Counted from the first letter of the stretch, positions 24,726-37,815 are shown. The stretch is DNA of 64,000 nt from Cristatella mucedo (GCA_009760855.2 WPIO01000072.1:410001-474000); one strand, 5' to 3'. Made by a program: numbers and translations. Notes: generated by a model not told the origin, from the sequence alone.

Positions 24726-24954
24726 TATTTGAGAAACCGTGTAGATTAAGTCTTACTCAAATAGTCTTCGTAGCCTGGTTATGGTTGATTTCCACTTAGC
24801 GGAGGTAACTCCTACTGCCTGTGGATTTAAACCAGAGCTGCCTAGAATTCAAGATCAGTTGCAGTATTAACTAAGGCGAAGTCGCAGTCGGAAATATAGA
24901 TCAATTGGGTCCCGAATATATGCTTTACTATTATATTAGTAAAGTAATGTTATT

Positions 24955-25038
24955 TTTGGAGCTTATGCAAAGTGCTTGGAAAAGATTACGTTCTCCGAGG
25001 GTGCTATGGAAATGTATTTATATTTTTTATTAGTTACT
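24955..25038 (+). mobile_element. L2/SINE-type tail fragment
   Basis: The AAAGTGCTTGGAAAAGATT...TTCTCCGAGGGTGCT hairpin is followed by AT-rich sequence. It abuts the pogo-like end at 25051. Confidence 0.6.
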
Positions 25039-25050
25039 AGGCTTTTACTA

Positions 25051-26110
25051 CCACATTTCCCCGAAAAAAGACCAGGTAGTATACTAATTTTTGCTCCAAA
25101 AGACGCATTATGACTTATTTTACGATAATGTCTTATTTTTCAGGTACAACAACGATCTAAATTTACTCATTTATTGATGTACAAAAATATGCATTTATTC
25201 ATGCAAGCAAGTCCAACTTTTTTCAAATACAGTCTTCTTTTGGTAGATTATCACACATCTTCAAGCCCTTAATTACATAATGAATTTACAAGCTGTTTTA
25301 TCTTCATTAGATTTTCAATTTAGTAATTGATTTCTATGAGCAAATGATCCTGGAATGGCTTTTTTACTGCAATATCAAGAGTCTAGAGGTAAGCAATCAC
25401 TTCTTCGGAAATCATTATTACATATTTTTTTTTCTTCGAGGAAGTTCTCCATGTCTTTAGCATTGAGTACTGGTTGAATCTCAGACTGGGAGACCTCTTT
25501 GGCCACCTCGAAAAACTAGTGGCATCATTGAATCAACCCACTTACTCATAACTGCTTGTGTGCACCGAGCTTTTTGGGTTTGAAGAACATAAATACCCCG
25601 AAACGCGTTTAATCTTATCTTTATTGCCTTCAGCGGTGATTAGAGGGCTTCCTTTCCATATATATGAATTTAAAAAATAGAGGTAACACGTGCACTTTCG
25701 TGAATAGCGGATAGACTGTAGACTGATGAGGCACTCCTCTGACGAATCGTCGAGATCCAGGGTCCATAAGTACTGCAGTTTCATCCACATGAGTTATTCT
25801 GGAGAGTCGGTATTTAGAAAAGTCAATGCCCTCAACAAAGAATTTAAATACGCCTGCAGTTTTAATAACTTCAGTCTCTTTGAGCTTAACTGGTGTTATC
25901 GATCTTCATAGAGACAATCCATACCGCTGAACAAGCCACCCAGCTAGTGTTGGGATGCTTTGAATTCCGCCCCGTGCATAACCAAAGCCTTTTTTCTGGT
26001 CAGAAATCCAATCACAGACGATGTCGCCCAGCTCAAGAAATAATGGTTGACGAAATGATCTACATTTGCACTTCTTGGCATTTCTCTATTTCACCTGTTA
26101 ACTGATGTTA
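25051..26110 (-). mobile_element. Pogo/Tigger-like Tc1/mariner transposon, copy 1, 5'-truncated
   Basis: After a TA at 25049-25050, the terminus reads CCACATTTCCCCGAAAA, followed by TTTTTGCTCCAAAAGACGCATTA, the 3' end of the element. Broken minus-strand frames then give pieces of a pogo-type transposase: SPLITAEGNKDKIKRVSG (25540-25790), upstream pieces around a DET-like motif, an EFKAS-QH block and a WLVQRYGLS-like block (about 25900-26080). The N-terminal helix-turn-helix end is missing. Many stops and shifts make it a pseudogene. Confidence 0.75.
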
Positions 26111-26242
26111 TCATTATCTTCTCGTCGTTATCAGACCATTTGGGCATCCAATACATTTGCACTATTCTAGATCTTAACACTGGATGGATGAACTGTCAGC
26201 CGGCTTTATAGAGCACTAATAAATCCATAGGATATCACGGAG

Positions 26243-28214
26243 TTTGAAATAGCCAAGAATAAGACCTGAGCGATAATAATCCCTTGCGGGATTATTCAAG
26301 ATGCTCATAATATAAGCCTTATCCCAGAAAAAAAGCCCGGTTAAAAGGAAACGGCAGCAATATGAGTTATCTCCTCTGTCATCTATATGAAGATGTGGAC
26401 AGAAAGCAAACGAATAGACATGGACTTTGGCTCTAGTCACAATTTCTTACCACTAAATTTATAAGGCAAAAAGGAGGAAAAAATTCGCGTGCCATGCTTT
26501 TCATTGAATCATTAAATTCATAAATTATTATTTCCTTAAAATTATTAGTAAAATCATTATTTGAACACTGCGCAAGAAATTTTTTCTCAACTTGATAACT
26601 GTAGATTTAAAGGGAATCCTATTTTGACTCTCAGCCAATAAGATTTGCAAAAAAGAGCCATTTCTTCGAGTACGAGAAAATATCGTGGAGGACTTCCGGG
26701 ACAAGAATCTTTTGGCTTTCTGCAACGAGTAGAGGTTGGATATCCAAACGGTCTGAAAATAGCGAGCAGAATACGATAACCTCAGTCGAAAGGTAGGCCA
26801 GAGATACTGAGGAGCTCAGATGTGGACCAGGTTGGAAACAATTATTTTCTGAGCTGGACGACATTGTCTGTGAATAAATTGCTGACAGGAGAAAAAGATT
26901 TGGTTGTACAGAAGGCACGATATTCAATAGTTTGCACTTGCAATGGCACTATAGTTAGTAATGTCCCAAGAGAATTCAAAGCTTCACGACTCTGGCTGGA
27001 TTGCTTCCTTCAGCGATATGAACTATCTCTACGAAGATCGACAACACTATTTAAGTTCGGAAATACTGACGCTATTTAACGGACAGCCGAATTCGAGTCC
27101 TTTGTTAATGTCGTCAACTTGTGTGAGTACCAAGTCTCCACATTGTTTTCCATGGATGAAACTGTAGCATTTATGGTCCAAGGATCTCAAAATGAAAAGT
27201 GATAAGACGGGTACCTCGTGAATCGACATAATATTAATAATGATAGTAATAATAATTATTATACAATTGTATAGCACCCTCAGAGAGCTGAATCTTTTTC
27301 TAGGCACTTTACATATGCTTTAAAGGAAGCATGATCAAATAGTGGTAACATGCACAATGTCAACAAGCATGACATGGTTTTAGGTGACAAGCACAGTGTC
27401 AACATTCCCTCCACGGATTATGAAAGTGCACGCGTTACCTCTATTTTCGAAATTCACATAGATGGAAAGGAAGCCCCCACCTCTAATCGTCACAAAGAGC
27501 AAGAAAGGTAAGATTAAGCAATAGACATAGTTTTTGTTAGGCATTTATGTTCTTCAAACTAAAAACACCAGGTGCTCGCGAGTAGTTATAGCAAAGTGGG
27601 TCGATTTAATGCAGCCACTTGTTCTTAAAGGTGGCCTAAGAGGTCTGCAAGTCTGGGATTCAGCCAGCACTCATCTCGCTAAAGACAATAGTTACCTTGG
27701 TGTGAGAAGAGTAGATGTAATAATAATTCCGCAGGAATGACTACCTAGCTCGAGACTCGTGATATTGTAATAAATGAGCTATTCAAGGATCATTTGCTCT
27801 TAGAGATCAATGGCTAAATTGAAAATAGAATGAAAGGAGTACAGCTTGGAAAATTTGTACAGCCGAACCTGCAAGAGGTCGTGACTTGTGTGAAGAATTC
27901 ATCTGATAAATTCAATGATAGCTGGGTTGTGTTGCTATTGCAATTCGAACAGGCCACATGGAAATTAAGTGCTCGTTTAACGAGAGCACTATTACAGGAC
28001 ATGGGAGATTGAGGCCAATGGTTATAGAGCAAATGGATTCGCACGAGATTCGGGTCAGAATTTGGGATTTGGAGATTTATGACGACGTTTCGTACGATAA
28101 GGAAATGACTGTGCTTGAACAAGTGTAGATTTGTGTCACGAATAAATGCTGAGAATTGCACAATAAAAATAGGCAACCCCTGAACATAAACCTTAATGTT
28201 TATCTCGGAGAAAC
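26243..28214 (+). mobile_element. Pogo/Tigger-like Tc1/mariner transposon, copy 2, near full length but decayed
   Basis: The left end reads TTTGAAATAGCCAAGAATAAGACC (a mutated TTTCCCCGAAAATAAGACC), then ATGCTCATAATATAAGCC. The right end resembles the complement of copy 1's terminus (CCCCTGAACATAAACC...TCTCGGAGAAACG). In between are a helix-turn-helix block with VEDFRDKNLLAFCNE (about 26690-26735), a CENP-B-like block around SWIASFSDMNYLYEDR-type sequence in a shifted frame, KWVDLMQPLVLKGGLRGLQV and the catalytic WDSASTH (27653-27673), and VKNSSDKFNDSWV (about 27880-27930). It is shifted and stopped many times. An L2 tail is inserted at 27230-27410. Family role: DDD transposase, cut-and-paste at TA. 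Confidence 0.8.
27230..27410 (-). mobile_element. L2-like LINE subfamily 1 tail inserted in the pogo-like copy
   Basis: On minus it ends in the AAAGTGCC...GAGGGTGCT hairpin followed by ATTATTATTA. It interrupts the transposase between the DET-region remnant and the VSGIYVL-like block, so it post-dates the transposon. Confidence 0.8.
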
Positions 28215-28865
28215 GAAATCACGTAAGGCTCAGTCTATTTTCGGGAAATTCAATAATAGCGAAAATGTCGCGTCGTCTTAAGGAGTTTAACCAAGTTTGT
28301 CGAAGGACACATGCTCTAGTGCTGGGTTCGTCATATTAGCGCCACGCAAGTCTAGAGATAATATCAGCCTGGCACTGTCATCTACGTCGACTGCAGCATC
28401 GCGAAGAATGCTTCACTGAAGCTCAAGCTGTTAGTGTTTCTTCACACAAAGGTCTCCGAGAGCTGGAGGCTGGTGAGTATTGCCTTACGGTCTTACGGTC
28501 AGCGCCGCCAGTATTTGCACAGCAGTACGATTGCAGCAGGACAGTCGCGGGAAAGAGTGGGCGTGTTTTGCTTCCACTTTCATTGTGGCCAACCCATCTC
28601 GTAGGAGCTGATAGGATTCGCTTGGCCGCGCTACCTCCAATATGAGACGGAAGTTGCAATTATGCTCTATCGCTGGTATACTTAGCCCACACCTTTACGA
28701 CTGGATATTAGCTGTCAAGCCAGCCACCTTAACCAGGCCACCAACATTCCTTAAAAAATGAGTGACAGTCCGGTTTTAGAGCAAAGATTACTGCGCCGAG
28801 TCTGAACGGCTGCGGATGTACAGGGATCTTCTTCGGATCTCCGCCGTCTCCCTGTTTCGCTGGGT
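28215..28865. other. Unassigned sequence
   Basis: No coding, repeat or regulatory signal that I can support. Confidence 0.3.
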
Positions 28866-28869
28866 CTAT

Positions 28870-30228
28870 TGACAGCGGTTGATACCACTGCCTACAAGGA
28901 ACTTGAGCGCTTGTCGATTCGCCTAGGCATCGCAGAAACTGAATTACAATGGGTTAGGGCTTATCACAAAACCAACTTACTATTTATTGGCAAACCAAGT
29001 GCTACATTGCTGAATCTGAGATGTACATCCAAAAATTCTGATGTCTACGATCAACCGTCTCCTTAACGGCTCCCAGGTTAGCCCTTTACATAGTAATCTT
29101 TGTGGTGATCTTGCTGATAGCTTCTCTAGCTTCTTTGTCAACAAGATAGACAAAATCAGAGAGTTCATCTCTAGGGTGGCAGCATCCCCTCTGGACTCCA
29201 GTCCATAAAGTCTGCACAGCACCTCAATGTCTACCTTCAATGATACCATGATCGACCTCATTCTGAAGTTTTTATTCCAATCAAAGAAGACAACTAGTCC
29301 TCTACATCATATTCTCCCTGTCTTGCTTTTACGATGCGTAGATCTGCTGCTGCAATGCATAACTAAAATTATCATTAGCTTCAGGTCATGCAGTAGCACC
29401 TTTTAAAAAGACTGTAACCAGGTCACGACTTAAGAAACCATCACTTCATCAATAGAACTTAAGCAACTTCCGCCCAATCTCCCTTCTAATGTTCCCATGA
29501 AAGACATCGGAATGAGTTGTGGCAGTCCAGTTAGACTCTTACACTGAAGCTTCAAACCTAGACAGTAAGTTCCAGTAGTCTGGTTTTACAGCTAATCAGT
29601 AAACAGAGTCAGCCTAGCTTCGGATGTATTCGTCTCTACTCCCCCACCAGCCTAGGCATCGTACCACCTGCTTTTCGGAATCTAACTGTGTACATATACC
29701 TCGTAGAAATTTTAAATCCTTTGGAGACCATTCCTTTATCTTGTATGCTCCCAAAGCTGGAAATCACTCCCGACTTGCATCACAACATCTCCTGACTTGT
29801 CCACATTTAAAAAGAAACTAAAATGCATCTATTAATCACAGCATTTAGTGGATCCCAAATATAGAGCATTTAATTCATTTATGTAGCACCCCAAGAGAAC
29901 TTAATCTCTAATTAGGCGCTTCACATATGCCTCAGGGCTCGAGTCCACGACTTCAGCCAGACCTTGGTCGGGGCGAGCATCTTAAGCGCTGGACCAAACC
30001 AGCTCGGCATCCCTGTGATTCCTCCTTTATCTGCTAATGCTTGATTACACTGTGCATGCTGCCACTAACCATACTTCCATGCTGACCCTGTGTATGTCAC
30101 CCTTAACCTAATCCTTGTTGTTAATTGAGCATGCTACCACTAACCATCTGATCGTGCTTCCTTTGCAGCAATTGTAAAGTGCCTAGAAAGAGGTCGAGTT
30201 CTCTGAGGGCGCTACATCAAATGTATTA
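28870..30228 (+). mobile_element. L2-like LINE subfamily 1, rearranged copy split by a SINE
   Basis: The order of blocks is scrambled. An ERLSIRLGIAETELQW RT piece (28910) is followed by a later-protein piece (LLFIGKPSATL), then a 5' piece (LADSFSSFFVNKIDKIREFI) and the RT start (RCVDLLLQCITKI, then NLSNFRPISLL). The C-terminal part follows (HQPRHRTTCFSESN), and the 3' UTR resumes at about 30013 with tail to 30228. Stops and internal deletions abound. A SINE-B sits in the 3' UTR at about 29868-30012. Confidence 0.8.
29868..30012 (-). mobile_element. SINE family B copy inserted in an L2 3' UTR
   Basis: The complement shows the tail (TAGCACCCCAAGAGAACTT...AGGCGCTTCACA), a B box (GGGCTCGAGTCC), the GGTCGGGGCGAGCA arm and a head end CCAAACCAGCTCGGC. 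The L2 3' UTR is continuous on both sides (GCATTTAGTGGATCC | CCCTGTGATTCCTCC) when compared with the intact copy near 56.8 kb. Confidence 0.85.
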
Positions 30229-30235
30229 TTATTAC

Positions 30236-30395
30236 CTTCTTCGGAATACAGACTTAGGTAGAGTCTCTTTGTTTGTTTTGCGTAATTTTTCGGAAGCTTT
30301 TGATACTTTCGACCATCAATTCCTTCTTGAGCGCCTCTCATCTCGCTTTGCCATCACTGGCACAGCACCACCATGATTCAGGTCCTATCTTTCCT
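30236..30395 (+). mobile_element. L2-like LINE subfamily 1 RT fragment
   Basis: It encodes RNTDLGRVSLFVL then EAFDTFDHQFLLERLSS and ITGTAPP, i.e. RT motif A and flanks. It starts directly after the previous copy's tail and stops abruptly at the subfamily 2 sequence. Confidence 0.8.
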
Positions 30396-31490
30396 CCGTG
30401 TAACCAATGACAGCCTATGCAGCAAAAGTGACAGGAATGTCACTGCCCTAGCACTGCTAGATTTATTGGCTGCCTTCGACACTATTGATCCTGATATCCT
30501 ACTTTGACCGATTGAGAACAACGATCGGTGTGGCAGACGAGGCACTGGCGTTGTTTAAATCGTACTTGTCTAATCGTGTTCAATCCGTGTCGTGTGGGGG
30601 TCAGGTCTTATCCTCACAACACGTCAAATGTGGAGTCCCACAAGTGTCCGTCATCGGTGCTTTGCTGTTCTCCATTTATATTTAATCACTGAAAAAGTGA
30701 GTCGGGCCCATAGAATAGTCCATAACTTTTATGCTGACGATACTCAGCTGTATTTGTCCTTTAAACCGTAAGAATCTGTTGCAGCGACTGATAAACTGAA
30801 TACTTGCCATTCAGATATTCAATCCTGCATGTCAAACAATTTCTTGAAACTAAATGACGATACAACTGAACTGCTGCTCATAGGACACCCTAAGCGTGTG
30901 GCTGGGTTAGAAGGCTTTGCTCTTGAAAGAGGTGATGCTATTGTGAGACCGTCACCACGCGCTCGAAATCTAGATGTCGTTTTCGACAGCTGCCACAATT
31001 TTAAAAGCTTCGTTCCGAAGACTGCTTCTACAGCTAGCCATCACGTCCGATCCCTATCTAAGATTAGGAGCTCTCTTCCACGGTGGCCTGAAAAAATTGA
31101 ACTAGCTCCTTATATTTGTCTCGACTTGATTATTGTAGTTCCCTTTTGGCTGGCCGCCTAACGAAAAAGCAACTAGGCCACTGTAAATGGCTCTGAAAAT
31201 GGCTGCAAGGCTAGTTTTCGAGTCCCTGAGATTTGACCACGCGTCTCCTTCGCTAAAAGAGCTAGGATAGATGCCGGTTGATCAAAGGATACAAAGCAAA
31301 GTTCTTAAGCTGACCCCACAAGGCCTGCCACGGCTTGACTCCTTCATACCTAGCTAAACTGCTGCACAAATTTCAGCCTCCTTGTGCCCTCAGGTCCTTT
31401 ATGGGCAATAAATTAGGTGTTCCATTCCTCCGCTTAAAGACCGTTGGAAAAAGAATCTTTTGCTTTGCATATCTTCGACTGCGGAATGCT
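30396..31490 (+). mobile_element. L2/CR1-like LINE, subfamily 2, decayed copy
   Basis: Broken frames encode ALLDLLAAFDTID, LFKSYLSNRVQSVSCGG, KCGVPQVSVIGALLFSIY (RT motif B region), a decayed YADDTQLY block, DDTTELLLIGHPKRVAGLEG, and LRLKTVGKRIF at the 3' side. It is the same subfamily as 20868-21815, with stops, and it ends without a clean tail. Confidence 0.88.
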
Positions 31491-31504
31491 GATGGTTCAT
31501 ATAT

Positions 31505-31855
31505 GTGTGTGCGGACGCGCGTTTCCGGAAGACGTAGTGAGACTCCATAATAAGCTGCCTAGTGAAACAACAGCGAGCTAAATCAGTCAAATTCAAAGAC
31601 AAACAAGACAAACGCAATTGTGCGATTATGCGATAATCTATGATCGAGGCCGTTTAAAAGCTTGCACCAACTGATCGGCAGAGGAATGCAATTCTAGATT
31701 CGGCGTTGACATTGGAGCTGATTTACTCGGGGCTACAGAGTCGGTGGTATACGTGATGGCCACCGCTGAACGCCAGTAACCACTGCTGCTGCCAAATAGA
31801 CTTATGGATAAGTTATGGATACGGAGTTGTTATGTTAAGATATGAGCACTCTTTG
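31505..31855 (+). repeat. Unclassified dispersed repeat U, copy 2
   Basis: It is the partner of 17085-17475, in the same orientation with the same block order. Divergence is roughly one difference in three or four by eye. Confidence 0.6.
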
Positions 31856-31869
31856 TTGCTGTGGCTATT

Positions 31870-34800
31870 TAGAGATTATGACGCTGTCGTTGGATTATGA
31901 GCTGTTGCGATTTATGGCAATGGTAAATAAGCAACGGCGGCAAAGGCCCGGGGGGGGGGAGCTAGGTTGAGGACGCCGGGCGGGCAGTCGTGTACTGGCC
32001 CGCTGCGGCGTCCGTATGAATACAAGTCTTTGAGCTCGCTTCGGTGTTCTGTGTGGTATCGCGTACATGCCGCTTAGAGAATGTCAAGCTATAAGCTATT
32101 TCGGCAGAGGCGGTAGAATAGCCCACGCCAGGGAATGATGCTGGAATACTACTACGTTGGGGAAGACTTCGTAAGCTGGCTGCTCGACTCGAAGCGGAGG
32201 CTTAATGAAAGAGGTTTCGATCCAGCTTTGTGTCACATGTACATATTTGTGTTCCTGGCAGGCGGTGCATTAATATTCGCTGCGACCCTTCCTGACTCGA
32301 TGTACCCTATTCACCGGTGAAATATATCATCGCAATTTTGGCTGATGAATTTTATAGATTTTGTTTAGGTATTATTGAGGCAAAAAATTAGGACACACTC
32401 TCAGATAATGCTAGGGAGACCAGCAAATTGTTGAAAGGCATTAAGAGGTGCCGAAAGCATTAAAAAAGTACTTTAATGCTACACGGTGGCTGTGAAAAAT
32501 TTTAATAATGATTGTATACGGCGGAGATTGCATGTGTTTAGAGTGCATCTTCTAAAATTTGCAGCATCCGCCTCTCTGCTCTGAGTTGAAACTCTGATTG
32601 CTTTCACTTCCGGTACCCGTTCGCTAAGGGCTGGGCCGGGACGCTGGGCGGATTTTCCCGACATTTAACAGATGCAATCTAAAAGCAGTGCCGCAAAACA
32701 CCCAATCATTACCTAAGCTTCCTGCTGCCGAGTTTGAACACCGAACGTAGGTAGGTCTATCGACAATCAGACGTGGTACCAGGGGGCAGGAGACATTTGC
32801 CCCTCAAAGCAGAGGGCAGCGACCTGGATTGCCTTCTATTCCGACGAACTTTGACCTTCATCCATGATAAAGTTATGTCCTACTCCCACTAGATGAGTAC
32901 CACCGAGTTTGTGTAAAAAAACACAGTGGGATTGAAGCTATAATCTAGTTTCGTTACTTGAGTGGAGCGATTTTCCGAAAGGCCAGAATTAATTCTTTGC
33001 ATCGCTGCACGAGTGCCCGTCGGATTGATTGTGTGACACAAGTTGAATGCCGTTGACCTGAAAATAAAATGGGATGTCACGTTATCAAAAGATCGTTCCC
33101 CAAGGGCAGTGCAAATCAAAACAATACCGGCTTCAGCTCAGATCGGACATTTAAATAACAGCAGAATTCAATCCCCTAAAATTATGCCCGTCTACCTGCG
33201 AACTAGCAACCACAGTTTACATATCTGCCGTCACCATAGCACTGAAAAGCGGTGTGCATAATGATTCCGTTACCTAATTTGCACCAGGCATCTCTGAAGA
33301 GGACGGTATTATGCTTAGGAGACACAAACATTCAACTTATATTAAGAAATCGATCAAGGAAAGTGGTTTTAACTATCAGTCGGGCATTTGAAATCATTCT
33401 CCATCTGACGATTTTTTATAATTATACAGAGGTTACACTTACCGGGTGGTTTTCGTGAGATCTACCAAGGTCTGGGGTAGTCCTGTGACTGGTGCAGGTG
33501 ACAAGCCGCGTCTTATAGCTTTCATTATCGCTCTCATAAGAATGAAATTGTTCACCAATGACTGGGAAGGTGGAGATATGCATATACAAGATCGAGTACC
33601 GTGCCATCTCGCAGGAAGATCGTTGTCAGTGTATTAGAGATAGCTTAAGGCACGATGTAGGTCTTCACGATCAAGAAGCGTCAGCTGCGTCAAGGCGTCA
33701 AAGACCCAGGAAAGCCCGGATAGATATTGTAGGGCTTTTTGACATGGCAGCTCCAGCTATTCCTCTCTGAGCCAGCTGAGTGGCCCGTTCATCGAGTCCC
33801 TACCTCTCGCAAGCTGAGCTTCAAGCGGATGCCGGCGAATCGAGGCCCCGCCTCCGCCTACAGCTGGTCGGGCTTTCGCTGCAGCTGCGTTCGCATTCGA
33901 GCTGAGCAAGTGCCCGGCAGCAGCCGGCGGTCCAATTCGACTCTAGCGAGTGCCGTCTTTTAAAACAGCCCTGCAAAATGGCTGCTTCTTGAAAGAAAAT
34001 GAGAATAGTTCCATCTTTGTACACAAGTGAACCTCGTTAAAATCCTAGCAACCACGGACTGGCTGGTTTGAAGTACAGGTCCCAGAGAATTAATGAGTGA
34101 AGAGCTCTCTCGAAGTGAAAGTAGTTTATCTGTCGATTGCGGTCAAAATGAACGATGGCCAGCGAAATTAGATAAACAACGGTGACAACAGCCACTTTTG
34201 GATATTCGAGGGGGCTTGTCCTTTGTCGCCGTTCTCCGTACAAATCCAGTACCTCTCGAGCAAATTTATGCCAATAGCGATGCTTATAAATGTTATGCCT
34301 TTTTCACCCAGCTATACCTATTGTTCACAACAGAATGTGATTAAGTTTAATGCGCACAAGATTAGGATAAATTGTGCTTACTTCAACTCGATTCAAATCG
34401 GATTCCAGTCCATACGTCTCCAGCGACGAACCCATCGGCATGGTATATGGCAATAAACAGAAACCAATAGGATAAGCGAACCAATAGAAGGACTTTGGGA
34501 TAAAGCTCGCATACAGGCTTCTTATTCTCCTAATAATAATAGTGACTCTATATTGCAGGCGATATAATCTGGGACATTTATAACAAGTACCACCTTAACT
34601 GCAGTACCCTTGTCTATCAGCCATTTTAATAGAAAGGTCTTTCAGACCACAGTTCCACTTTTCTTTTAATATATTCTCAGCTTTCGTAGTCTTGAGATTT
34701 GCTTCAGGCAAAAATACCCGACGTTAGTGACATGTATAACAGTATTGACGCTTTTTGCAGGATTGGAGCTATCTCTTAGGCCCAACATGCTTTCCTATGA

Positions 34801-35460
34801 ACTAATTTTTGGTTACACTACTGTCTGACCTATTTCAATAGTACGATGAGGAGTGTGTGAGTAAAACAGCGGCCCGCAATTAAAAGAGCAAGCGGCAATA
34901 CTAAATAAAAGGCCTGCGGCAGTTTAACATCGTCGATTCGCCTTTCCATAGGCGAACGCGAAATTGACTGCAAAAAAGCACGGACTTAATAGCCTCATAC
35001 ATTATATTGCCGAGTAGCATCTAAACGTTGAAGTGTGAGAACAGTTTACATTAATTTCAAAGAAATGCCCTTGTAATCGTTGCAGCAATAAATATCAGTA
35101 TGCTTTGGAAAATCTGTTTACTATTCTATCGTCGGCGAACCAATAAATGCTTTTGGGCGCCATTCGTGCTCAGGCAATACTCTAAATAACTAATAGGAAA
35201 GCACTGTTTTTATTCAAGCTTCTTCGTTAGGCATTACAAGCTCAGTGGAAAAGTCTGTTTTGCATATACTACTCGTCATTGAAGGACACAGCATTGCTTT
35301 TTACCAGCATGTCCTTAAAACCCTATGTGGACGGTGCGCGGCAGCCACCTAGAAGTGGCATAGGGAACAAATTTAAATACCTGTGAAATTCTTGGCTACG
35401 CTGCTGTTTTCCCTTTTTTTTTATTAACTTTCCTTCCTATTCTTTTCTATCTCTCTCATA
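31870..35460. other. Long stretch without recognised gene
   Basis: AT-rich sequence with scattered short open frames. The only frame with some character is 32135-32320 (plus): 61 residues with a hydrophobic segment, MYIFVFLAGGALIFAATL, near its end. I do not recognise it, and there is no supporting splice or family evidence. A G run lies at about 31950-31959. Confidence 0.3.
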
Positions 35461-35469
35461 TCTCTTTAA

Positions 35470-35600
<131 letters not shown>

Positions 35601-37810
35601 CCTTTCCATCTCTATCCCTCTCACATTCGTCCTTCGACTGTTTATCAGACGAGATGTAGCTCTAGTTCCAAGTCCATTTAAACTGGTGCAGGTGGGAAAA
35701 AGCACAGGCGAAAATAAGCTTCGTGGGAATACGTTCGTGCACACCAGCGCTGACGTATCGGCATCATTAGCTGGTGCCCACTTTCCCGATGAGAGCGGAT
35801 GTACCGCTTAAGGAGTTCCGAAAGTCGGTGAGCTAAATCCCAGAAAGGGTCGGCTACGCCTTTCTATTTATAGGCAATTGTTCGATAGCAATGCTGGTCA
35901 TCAATGAAACCAGCATTTCTCAATTAGTGTATTACTCCACTGACCTTCATGGGAACGGAAGGCGGCAACGGTTACACCAACGCGCTTCATTACATACAGC
36001 GACGCCCCTCTGTCATTGACGAGCAGCTGCAGCATGCCGGCCAGTGTAGGACTACGCGTTCGGCTCTTCGTACTTTAGATTTACTGAGCACCGTGTCGTT
36101 CTTTGCGGTATTTAGCCGCAGCGGTCATGTTCTGCAAGTGAGTCTGAATTCATCATGGGGCATGTAAATTAATTTAGATTGTTGTTCTTTTTGGTAGTTC
36201 TTTACTTTATTGCTATTTAATTGTACTACCATCTAGACTCCTGATGTAGCAAAAAAAGCTGTACTTCTCAGGCGATTCTTAGGTACAGGATTCAAAACGC
36301 TAGAAGTTACTCATCTCTTCAAGAAGGAAAAACATGACAATGAACCAGCACTGTTATTGAAAACAGGATGGATCTACACTGGACTTAGCTACAAAGGAAA
36401 GTGTAGGGCAGCAGCATTCGGGCTCTATGGTAGAATAACAATTACGGCTCATCGCAAGTGCTGAGTCAGTGTGAAGTAAGTTAAACTGTTCCACATGGAG
36501 CTGGGCAGAGCTCAATCTGCGTCCTTCCCTTGCTCGCTAAGACGTCAGCAGCGGCCACGAGTTTCACGCGTAATAGGCCGGCTCACCGGGTCCAATAGTC
36601 AAGCGCACGTGAGCTATTCAAGCCATACTTTCGTTGACTTTTAACAGATGGACGCAGCACTTTCTCTCACGAGTCGCTACCACAGCGGTACTAAGATGGC
36701 GTAATTTTTCTCAATGGCGACAAAGAGAGTTTTGAGATTTACGAATTCCACAAATAACTCTACTATTACCGCTATCAAAAACGCATATACATAGCTATGT
36801 GTGTCCCAGAGTTTCCTTCACCTTTTCTTACTGCAGCACACGCGGTGATGGATGATCGAAGTTGTAAAATAATAAGAGATTAATTAGGCAAGAATACCGC
36901 TGCTGACAGCATTAGCCTCATTAGCTTTTGCATCATCCCATCCAAGTTGCTGCCACTCTTTCCTTGCAGGTATTCTCAGCGGTGTGGTGAGGCGCACAAG
37001 CTTTGCAAAATTTGGCAGCGACGTTATTCATTCGCCAACGTTGCAAACCAAATTGCAGAACTTTCTTATTACCTGCATTTACTCTGAATCAAGCAGCGAG
37101 TGAACTTTAAGGTCATGTCGGTCACTTTGAGGGTCTACTTTTCTATTTTGCCGACTTCAATGTTTTGAAATACTTAATCCTCACCCTGGGCTTCCCGCGG
37201 TGGCGGGCCACCCACTCCTCTTTCTCTGGCAGCTCAACTGTGCTTCCGGTAGCCTCCGATCATTAGCAGATAGTGCATTCAGTTCCTTCCATCTACCTAA
37301 TGCAAGAAACTCTTTACTGAATGAAATCACCATAATTTTTGGCAAAACTAAAAAAACTCACCAGCGTCTCTAAAGGGCTTGCTTCATAAATCGGAACTTG
37401 CCCTTTATTTGCTCACTACGCAGTAGTGCATGCGGCTTTTACCAGTCAATTTACAGGTGTGTGTTTCTTTTCAAGCCTACAGGACATGCTTAGGAAGAGA
37501 TAAGTTCAAGTTTGGCCCTAGCACTATGGCATTATTATAATTATTTTTCGAGTTACTCGAAATTAAACCGCAGCCTGAATTTTGCTGAATTAATATATCA
37601 AAAACAAAACGTTCGAGAAGAGTGTGCTAAATACCCGGAATAAGATTTTTGTGAAATCACTGCTGGATTAAAATAGCGTTGGGATTTCTAGAGGAATATC
37701 TTAAGAATAGAAGCGGAGTTAGGTCACTTTTGTCGCACCAGTTGAGGCACGAGCCCTATTCTGTGAGACCTGTATTAATTAATCTCTGGAAAAGGGGCAA
37801 ACGATCCAAC
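35601..37810. other. Stretch without recognised gene
   Basis: Short open frames only. A 72-residue plus-strand frame at 35949-36167 has no familiar motif. Confidence 0.3.
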
Positions 37811-37815
37811 GATAA

